From: Lysobacteraceae bacterium 2PB
GTDB taxonomy: Bacteria > Pseudomonadota > Gammaproteobacteria > Xanthomonadales > Xanthomonadaceae
Assembly: GCA_005502915.1 (NCBI GenBank)
Contig: SCMT01000011.1
Location: 61,584 to 125,583, forward strand
Direction of reading: 5' to 3'
DNA length: 64,000 nucleotides
A program made the position numbers and the translations under genes. The notes under the pieces were generated by a model that did no database searches, was not told the origin of the DNA, and worked only from the letters and a program-made list of their open reading frames with translations. Below are positions 58,407-64,000 of the stretch, piece by piece (the first letter of the stretch is position 1; each line of letters opens with the position of its first letter).

Positions 58407-58994
58407 ATGGCCGTCATCACCACGCCCGAACCCCTGCCGTCCGAAGGCCGCCTGATCTGGATCGACCTGGAAATGACCGGCCTCGATACCGACCGCGATT
58501 CGATCATCGAGATCGCCACCGTCGTCACCGATGCCCAGCTCAACGTGCTCGCCGAAGGCCCGGAGTTCGCGATCACGCACGACCTCGCCACGCTGGAGGC
58601 GATGGACGACTGGAACCGCAACCAGCACCGCAAGTCCGGCTTGTGGCAGCGCGTGCTGGAACAGGGCGTGTCGATGGCCGAAGCCGAACAGCGCACGCTC
58701 GAATTCCTGCAGGCCTGGGTCGGCCCGCGCGCCTCGCCCATCTGCGGCAACTCGATCTGCCAGGATCGGCGTTTCCTGCACCGCTGCATGCCGACGCTGG
58801 AGAAGTATTTCCACTACCGCAACCTCGACGTCAGCACGATCAAGGAACTGGCGAGACGCTGGGCGCCGGGGGTACTCGCCGGGGTGCAGAAGGAATCAGC
58901 GCACACGGCGCTCAGCGACGTGCGCGATTCCATCGCCGAGTTGCGCCATTACCGCAGCCGCTTCGCCGAACTCGCCGCCCCGACCACGGAGTGA
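58407..58994 (+). CDS. orn: oligoribonuclease
   Basis: A 195-residue DEDDh 3'-5' exonuclease that degrades di- to pentaribonucleotides, including pGpG from c-di-GMP turnover. The catalytic residues are in [10 protein letters not shown] (Asp, Glu near residue 20), [10 protein letters not shown] (Asp near 117) and [11 protein letters not shown] (His, Asp near 163-168). The length fits Orn. The diguanylate cyclase at 26 kb makes the pGpG link relevant to this genome. Confidence 0.97.
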   Translation: MAVITTPEPLPSEGRLIWIDLEMTGLDTDRDSIIEIATVVTDAQLNVLAEGPEFAITHDLATLEAMDDWNRNQHRKSGLWQRVLEQGVSMAEAEQRTLEFLQAWVGPRASPICGNSICQDRRFLHRCMPTLEKYFHYRNLDVSTIKELARRWAPGVLAGVQKESAHTALSDVRDSIAELRHYRSRFAELAAPTTE

Positions 58995-58999
58995 TCGCC

Positions 59000-59434
59000 A
59001 TGATCCGCCTCTCGCTCGCAGTCGCACTGTCGCTCGTCGTCGTTCCCGCTTTCGCGCAAACCTCCGCGCCTGCCGAACCGGCAAAGCCAGCCGGCGAGCC
59101 CGCGCCAGCCGCCGCCCCGGCGCTGCCGCCCGGCATGAAGCAGTACTGGTTCGTGATGCTCAAGCGCGGTCCGAAGCGCGATCAGCCGCCCGAGGAGGCG
59201 AAACAGCTGCAGGCCGGGCACATGGCCAACATGGAAGCCTACGCCGCCATGGGCAAGCTGCAGATCGCCGGCCCGTTCATGGACGACGGCGACTGGCGCG
59301 GCATCTTCATCCTCGACGTGCCGGACCGCGCCTCCGCAGAAGCCATGTGCAACGACGACCCGGCGGTGAAGGCCGGGCGGCTCGCCTGCGAGATCCATCC
59401 GTGGTTGTCGCAGGTGGGTGCGACGTTGAAGTAG
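59000..59434 (+). CDS. secreted YciI-like protein
   Basis: A 144-residue protein with a clean signal peptide (LSLAVALSLVVVPAFA) and then a Pro/Ala-rich linker (to about residue 45). A YciI-like ferredoxin-fold domain follows (YWFVMLKRGPKRDQPPEE, HMANMEAYAAMGKLQIAGPF, DDPAVKAGRLACEIHPW). Extracytoplasmic YciI proteins are less usual than cytoplasmic ones. It follows orn by 5 bases and is probably co-transcribed. The function is unknown. Confidence 0.82.
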   Translation: MIRLSLAVALSLVVVPAFAQTSAPAEPAKPAGEPAPAAAPALPPGMKQYWFVMLKRGPKRDQPPEEAKQLQAGHMANMEAYAAMGKLQIAGPFMDDGDWRGIFILDVPDRASAEAMCNDDPAVKAGRLACEIHPWLSQVGATLK

Positions 59435-59486
59435 CCCGGGTTGAGCGCGCCGCGCGACTCTTTACGGCGCAGCCGGTCAACCCGGG
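59435..59486. terminator. nested inverted repeat between convergent genes
   Basis: Ten-base arms CCCGGGTTGA/TCAACCCGGG are separated by 32 bases that contain a smaller GC-rich inverted pair. It lies between a plus-strand and a minus-strand gene end, so it may end both transcripts, though it has no T-run. Confidence 0.45.
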
Positions 59487-59538
59487 AAACATCGGCCGAT
59501 CGATCCTGCTCCTGGTCGGTCTGCTGCCGAGCCGTCGT

Positions 59539-59937
59539 CTACATCTCCGGCCGGATCGTATCCGCGCCAGCGTTCAGCTCATCGGTGACGCAGGTGAACA
59601 TCGTCGCGGACAGCTTGGCGACCAGGTAGTCCTTGAACGCCTGTTTTTCGATGAGCGCGTTGATCTTCGCGTCGTCGAAGCCCTGGATCTCCCTGACCAG
59701 GGGCATGGCTTCGATGCGCTTCTCGACGCAGTCGCAGAGCAGGTTTTCCGGCCGCGAAGACAGCGTGGTGCCCAGTCCCGGGGCATTCCGGAGCTGCGCC
59801 GACATGCTGCGGCACTGCGAATTGATGGCATCGAGCATCATCGCGACGCCTTCGCGGGCTTCCGATGCGCCGGCGGTGGACGGCATCGCGATGCCGAACA
59901 GCAGCGGCAGCACGGCGAGGGTGGTCATCTTGTGCAC
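59539..59937 (-). CDS. small secreted hypothetical protein
   Basis: A protein of about 132 residues. A GTG at 59937 has a GGAGA ribosome site 7 bases upstream; the ATG at 59928 is the alternative. The signal peptide (TTLAVLPLLFGIAMPSTAGA) is followed by a helical, soluble mature part with three Cys (SQCRSM, LLCDCVEK, MFTCVTDEL makes four in all), probably two disulphides. The function is unknown. It lies 29 bases downstream of ppsA on the same strand, so it may be co-transcribed. Confidence 0.75.
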   Translation of the reverse strand: MHKMTTLAVLPLLFGIAMPSTAGASEAREGVAMMLDAINSQCRSMSAQLRNAPGLGTTLSSRPENLLCDCVEKRIEAMPLVREIQGFDDAKINALIEKQAFKDYLVAKLSATMFTCVTDELNAGADTIRPEM

Positions 59938-59966
59938 GGGCAGGTCTCCGATTCCTGGAAGTGTGA

Positions 59967-62339
59967 TCAGCCCGCCTTCGACTTCGCCAGCTTCAGCCAG
60001 GTGTCGACCACCGTATCCGGATTGAGCGACACCGACTCGATGCCTTCTTCCATCAGCCACTGGGCGAGGTCGGGGTGGTCGCTGGGGCCCTGGCCGCAGA
60101 TGCCGACGTACTTGCCCTTGCGCTTCGCGGCCTGGATGGCCATCGACAGCATCTTCTTCACCGCCGGGTCGCGCTCGTCGAACAGGTTGGCGACGATCGA
60201 GGAGTCGCGATCCAGGCCCAGAGTGAGCTGGGTCATGTCGTTGGAGCCGATCGAGAAACCGTCGAAGATGTCGAGGAATTCGTCGGCGAGCAGGGCGTTC
60301 GACGGCACTTCGCACATCATGATGATCTTCAACCCGGCCTTGCCTTGCTCCAGGCCGTTCTCGCGCAGCACCTCGACGACCTTGCGGCCTTCGTCCAGCG
60401 TGCGCACGAACGGGATCATCACCCAGCAGTTGTCCAGGCCCATGGTCTCGCGGACCTTGCGCACCGCGCGGCATTCCAGCGAGAAGGCTTCGCGGAACGA
60501 CGGGTCGATGTAGCGTGAGGCGCCACGGAAGCCGATCATCGGGTTCTCTTCGTGCGGCTCGTAGCGCGCGCCGCCGATGAGGTTGGCGTATTCGTTGGAC
60601 TTGAAGTCCGACAGGCGCACGATCACCGGGTTCGGCGCGGCCGATGCCGTGATCGTGGCGATGCCTTCGGCCAGGCGATCCACGTAGAAATCGACCGGGC
60701 TGGCGTAGCCGGCCATCTTCGCGTCGATCTTGCGCTTGGTGTCGGCGTCCTGGCTGGCGTAGTCGAGCAGCGCCTTGGGATGCACGCCGATGTGGCTGGC
60801 GATGATCATCTCCAGACGCGCGAGACCGATGCCCGCATTCGGCAGCATCGCGAAGTCGAACGCGCGCTCCGGGTTCGCCACGTTCATCATGATCTTCAGC
60901 GGCGCCGGCGGCATGTTGTCGAGATCGGTGACGATGCGCTCGAACGGCAGTTCGGTGTCGTAGATGAAGCCGGTATCGCCTTCGGCGCAGCTCACGGTGA
61001 CCGGCTGGCCGTCCTGCACGGTATCCAGCGCGTTGCCGGTGCCGACGACCGCCGGCACGCCCAGTTCGCGGGCGATGATCGCGGCGTGGCAGGTGCGACC
61101 GCCACGGTTGGTCACGATCGCGGCGGCGCGCTTCATCACCGGTTCCCAGTCGGGATCGGTCATGTCGGCGACCAGCACGTCGCCGGGCTGGACGCGGTTC
61201 ATGTCGGCGATCGAGCGCACCACGCGGGCGGTGCCGCTGCCGATCTTGTGGCCGATCGCGCGGCCTTCGGCGATGACCTCGCCGCGACGCAGCAGCGAGA
61301 AACGCTCGATCTGCGTGGCGTGCGCGCGCGACTTCACGGTCTCCGGGCGGGCCTGCACGATGAACAACTTGCCGGTGACGCCGTCCTTCGCCCACTCGAT
61401 GTCCATCGGACGGCCGTAGTGCTCTTCGATCACCAGCGCCTGCTTCGACAGCTCCTGCACGTCCTCGTCGGTGATCGAGAAGCGGTTGCGCAGCTCGGCC
61501 GGCGTGTCCTCGTTGCGCACGCGCTCGCCGGGCTTGTCCGAATACACCATGCGGATCTGCTTGCTGCCCAGGGCGCGGCGCAGGATCGCGGGCTTGCCTT
61601 GGCGCAGGGTCGGCTTGTAGACGTAGAACTCGTCGGGATTCACCGCGCCCTGCACGACGTTCTCGCCCAGGCCGTAGCTGGCGGTGACGAACACCACGTC
61701 GCGGAAGCCCGATTCGGTGTCCAGGGTGAACAGCACGCCCGAGGCGCCGACATCCGAGCGCACCATGAGCTGCACGCCGGCCGACAGGAACACGTCCTCG
61801 TGCTTGAAGCCATGGTGCACGCGATAGGCGATCGCGCGGTCGTTGTAGAGGCTGGCGAACACTTCCTTGACCTTGTGCACCACGTCGTCGGCGCCGGTCA
61901 CGTTGAGGAAGGTTTCCTGCTGCCCGGCGAACGAGGCGTCCGGCAGGTCCTCGGCGGTGGCCGAGGAACGCACGGCGACGGCGATGTCGCTGCCGCCATT
62001 CTCGGCGCAAAGCTGCGCATAGGCGGTGCGGATGTCGCGATCCAGCTCAGGCTGCAGCGGCGCATCGATGACCCAGCCGCGGATCTCGGCGCCGGCGGCG
62101 GTGAGCGCGGGCACGTCGTCCACGTCCAGCGTCGCCAGCTTGTCGTAGATGCGCTGGTGCAGGTTGTTGTGGGCGATGAAGGCCTTGAACGCCTCGGCGG
62201 TGGTCGCGTAGCCGCCCGGCACCGACACCCCGAGCTGGGCCAGGTGGCCGATCATCTCGCCGAGGGAGGAGTTCTTGCCGCCGACACGGGCAAGGTCGGA
62301 CAGGCGCAGCGCGTGCAGCCAGAGGATGTTCTCGTTCAA
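59967..62339 (-). CDS. ppsA: phosphoenolpyruvate synthase
   Basis: A 790-residue enzyme making PEP from pyruvate and ATP (with AMP and Pi as products), the gluconeogenic entry. The start is TTG 62339 ([23 protein letters not shown] region), supported by a GGAG site and by the family N-terminus; no ATG fits. The phospho-His site is in [15 protein letters not shown] near residue 420, and the PEP-binding C-terminal domain holds [16 protein letters not shown] and CGQGPSD. The divergent ppsR regulates it post-translationally. Confidence 0.96.
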   Translation of the reverse strand: MNENILWLHALRLSDLARVGGKNSSLGEMIGHLAQLGVSVPGGYATTAEAFKAFIAHNNLHQRIYDKLATLDVDDVPALTAAGAEIRGWVIDAPLQPELDRDIRTAYAQLCAENGGSDIAVAVRSSATAEDLPDASFAGQQETFLNVTGADDVVHKVKEVFASLYNDRAIAYRVHHGFKHEDVFLSAGVQLMVRSDVGASGVLFTLDTESGFRDVVFVTASYGLGENVVQGAVNPDEFYVYKPTLRQGKPAILRRALGSKQIRMVYSDKPGERVRNEDTPAELRNRFSITDEDVQELSKQALVIEEHYGRPMDIEWAKDGVTGKLFIVQARPETVKSRAHATQIERFSLLRRGEVIAEGRAIGHKIGSGTARVVRSIADMNRVQPGDVLVADMTDPDWEPVMKRAAAIVTNRGGRTCHAAIIARELGVPAVVGTGNALDTVQDGQPVTVSCAEGDTGFIYDTELPFERIVTDLDNMPPAPLKIMMNVANPERAFDFAMLPNAGIGLARLEMIIASHIGVHPKALLDYASQDADTKRKIDAKMAGYASPVDFYVDRLAEGIATITASAAPNPVIVRLSDFKSNEYANLIGGARYEPHEENPMIGFRGASRYIDPSFREAFSLECRAVRKVRETMGLDNCWVMIPFVRTLDEGRKVVEVLRENGLEQGKAGLKIIMMCEVPSNALLADEFLDIFDGFSIGSNDMTQLTLGLDRDSSIVANLFDERDPAVKKMLSMAIQAAKRKGKYVGICGQGPSDHPDLAQWLMEEGIESVSLNPDTVVDTWLKLAKSKAG

Positions 62340-62432
62340 GGGACAACTCCAGACGGGCGCGTGGGGGCGCCGGGGCGGGGAAAGCGGTATTTTAACAAGA
62401 CCGCGCCCCGCGCTGTCCCACAACGAGTCCTC

Positions 62433-63254
62433 ATGAGCCAGATACGACCGGTGTTCTACGTCTCAGACGGGACCGGGATCACCGCGGAGACCATCGGCCA
62501 CAGCCTCCTCACCCAGTTCACCGGCCCCCGGTTCCTGACCGACCGCCTGTCCTTCGTCGACACCGTGGAGAAGGCCGACGAGGCCGCCGGGCGCATCCGG
62601 GCCGCCGGGGAGGCCCACGGCGCGCGGCCGATCGTGGTCAACTCCTGCGTCGACGCCAACCTGACCGCGCGCCTGGCCGAGAGCGGCGCGCTGATGCTGG
62701 ATGTCTTCGCACCGTTCATCGAGCCGCTGGAGCGGGAACTGGGCGAGCAGCGCCAGCCGCGGGTGGGGCAGGCGCACGGCATGGTCGATTTCGACACCTA
62801 CCACCGGCGCATCAACGCCATGAACTTCGCGCTGACCCACGACGACGGGGTGGCGACGAACTACGACGAGGCCGACGTGATCCTGGTGGCCGTGTCGCGG
62901 GCCGGCAAGACGCCGACCTGCATCTACCTGGCCCTGCACCACGGCGTGAAGGCGGCCAATTACCCGCTCACCGACGAGGACCTGGAGCACGATCGCCTGC
63001 CGCCGCGCCTGCGTCCGTACCGCAACAAGCTGTTCGGCCTGACCATCGATCCGGTGCGCCTGCAGCAGATCCGCCAGGAGCGACGGGCCAATTCGCGCTA
63101 TGCGCAGATGGAGACCTGCCGGCGCGAGGTCGCTGCGGCGGAGGCGATGATGCGCGCCGAGCGCATCCCGATGCTCAGCACCACGCATACCTCGATCGAG
63201 GAAATATCGAGCAAGGTGCTGACCACCCTGGGCCTGCATCGCGAGATGTACTGA
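62433..63254 (+). CDS. ppsR: PEP synthase regulatory protein (bifunctional kinase/phosphorylase)
   Basis: A 273-residue DUF299 (PEP synthetase regulatory protein) enzyme that inactivates PpsA by ADP-dependent phosphorylation and reactivates it by Pi-dependent removal. The start [20 protein letters not shown] is the family start, and the P-loop-like [14 protein letters not shown] is near residue 150. It is divergent from ppsA with 93 bases between the start codons, a conserved arrangement. Confidence 0.96.
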   Translation: MSQIRPVFYVSDGTGITAETIGHSLLTQFTGPRFLTDRLSFVDTVEKADEAAGRIRAAGEAHGARPIVVNSCVDANLTARLAESGALMLDVFAPFIEPLERELGEQRQPRVGQAHGMVDFDTYHRRINAMNFALTHDDGVATNYDEADVILVAVSRAGKTPTCIYLALHHGVKAANYPLTDEDLEHDRLPPRLRPYRNKLFGLTIDPVRLQQIRQERRANSRYAQMETCRREVAAAEAMMRAERIPMLSTTHTSIEEISSKVLTTLGLHREMY

Positions 63255-63351
63255 TATCGCCAGGTTGCAGGACGTGGCGGTTCCATCTTCCGCGCGGTGC
63301 TCCGATCCGTCAATCCTGTTGCGGCAGGGGCGCGATGTGTAGGATCGCCCC

Positions 63352-63858
63352 ATGTCGAACCTGATCGCCCGCCCCATCAACGCAGCGAAAATCAGCCGGT
63401 TTTCATGGCTCATGGCGCTGTATGCCGAAAACCATCGCCTGTTGCAGCGGCTGTTCCTGCCTGAACGCCTGGCCGAAGGTCGCTACGTGTCTTCCATCGG
63501 CGATGGCCTCGACCTGCACCTGGACGTGATCGCGCTGCATGCCTACACCGTCGAGCTGCGCCTGAGCTACGCCATCCTCGATCCGGTGACCGGCGAGCCC
63601 GATCCTTCGGCCTACCTGCGGCTGTACCACGACACCGAACAGGTCGAGGCCACGCACTGCTACATCGGCCGCCGCTGGCAGGACGTGATCGGCCTGTATC
63701 CGCCGCCCTCGGAAGTCCTCGATCACCGCCTGCGCATGAACACCTTCCTTGGCAAGTGGCTGCACTACCTCGCCGAACGCGGGCATGGCACGGGTACGCT
63801 GCGCCGGACCGGCGACGTGCCGCCGATGCGGGCCGAGATGCTCGACGCAGCGGTCTGA
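63352..63858 (+). CDS. DUF1249 (YqiB-like) protein
   Basis: A 168-residue cytoplasmic protein. The core SRFSWLMALYAENHRLLQRL near residues 15-34 and the YLRLYHDTEQVEATHCY segment near 88-104 identify DUF1249, found in gammaproteobacteria beside adenylate or ppGpp-related genes in E. coli. The function is unknown. It is followed by a hairpin and the tRNA gene. Confidence 0.9.
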   Translation: MSNLIARPINAAKISRFSWLMALYAENHRLLQRLFLPERLAEGRYVSSIGDGLDLHLDVIALHAYTVELRLSYAILDPVTGEPDPSAYLRLYHDTEQVEATHCYIGRRWQDVIGLYPPPSEVLDHRLRMNTFLGKWLHYLAERGHGTGTLRRTGDVPPMRAEMLDAAV

Positions 63859-63884
63859 GCGGATTTTCCGGAGCCCGCAAACGA

Positions 63885-63908
63885 CGAAGCCCGCTTTCGC
63901 GGGCTTCG
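63885..63908. terminator. hairpin after the DUF1249 gene
   Basis: A perfect 10-bp stem CGAAGCCCGC/GCGGGCTTCG has a TTTC loop and a short TGCTTG tail. It lies between the convergent protein gene and the tRNA-Glu gene and could serve either. Confidence 0.7.
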
Positions 63909-63920
63909 TGCTTGAAGAAG

Positions 63921-63996
63921 TGGCGTCCCCACGGGGATTCGAACCCCGGTCGCTACCGTGAAAGGGTAATGTCCTAGGCCTCTAGACGATGGGGAC
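63921..63996 (-). tRNA. tRNA-Glu (UUC anticodon)
   Basis: Read on the minus strand the 76 bases begin GTCCCCATCGTCTAGAGG and end with GGGGACG plus encoded CCA. The acceptor stem GTCCCCA/TGGGGAC pairs perfectly, the anticodon loop is CTTTCAC giving TTC, and the T-arm is CCGGGGTTCGAATCCCCG. These are the identity features of tRNA-Glu. The 5' end is near the right edge of the window, and a promoter would lie outside it. Confidence 0.97.
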
Positions 63997-64000
63997 GCTG

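Noticed and set aside
60552..62432. Long N-terminal extension of ppsR
   Set aside because: Antisense to ppsA; the conserved PpsR start is at 62433.
63749..63977. Short plus-strand frames across the right end
   Set aside because: They run through the DUF1249 gene end and the tRNA-Glu complement, a common false call opposite tRNA genes.

Overview
The window is chromosomal DNA from a high-GC gammaproteobacterium, most likely of the Xanthomonadaceae/Lysobacteraceae (Xanthomonas, Lysobacter or Luteimonas relatives). Three things point there: the gene order cmk-rpsA-ihfB-lapA-lapB-glycosyltransferase-dehydratase-galU, an L36 protein of the two-cysteine type, and the ndk-rlmN-rodZ-yfgM-bamB-der block. 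Codon use looks uniform throughout. I saw no phage, transposase, CRISPR array or plasmid function. The very high GC makes long shadow reading frames opposite almost every gene.

Layout. 1-10 kb: the 3' end of a Pro-rich protein, two small c-type cytochromes, and a tripartite-efflux operon with a lipoprotein adaptor and two RND pumps. 10-16 kb, mostly minus strand: a TraB/PrgY-type membrane protein, a TetR regulator with an alpha/beta hydrolase under what look like two copies of one operator, the agmatine-to-putrescine genes aguA and aguB with a small BamE-like secreted protein, and rpmJ. 16-26 kb, plus strand: cmk, rpsA with a structured leader, ihfB, the LPS-control pair lapA/lapB, a polyprenyl-phosphate sugar transferase, a nucleotide-sugar dehydratase, galU and a FAD-dependent amine oxidase. 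26-30 kb: a membrane diguanylate cyclase and a hemerythrin gene that reads in frame into an Arg/Asp/Ser-rich protein with four repeats.

30-35 kb: fadA, a fused hydroxyacyl-CoA dehydrogenase/enoyl-CoA hydratase and a PsrA-like TetR regulator with its own operator, forming a beta-oxidation module. 35-41 kb: ndk, rlmN, rodZ, yfgM, bamB and der, covering nucleotide balance, ribosome function, cell shape and outer-membrane assembly. 41-46 kb: molybdenum-cofactor genes mobA, moeA and a rhodanese-MoeB fusion, with a YiaA-type membrane protein. 46-51 kb: folD, guaB and guaA, with small membrane proteins between and after them. 51-57 kb: ohr with a divergent AraC regulator, a SOUL haem-binding protein, and a lodA/lodB-like pair that encodes a quinocofactor amino-acid oxidase and its flavoprotein maturase. 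57-64 kb: tadA, a second member of a paralogous 170-residue family, orn, a secreted YciI-like protein, divergent ppsA/ppsR, a DUF1249 protein and tRNA-Glu(UUC).

The most interesting points are the hemerythrin/repeat read-through gene, the LodA/LodB pair, the identical operator copies of the TetR-hydrolase unit, the unequal RND pump pair (one lacks the usual proton-relay residues), and the two dispersed 170-residue paralogues.
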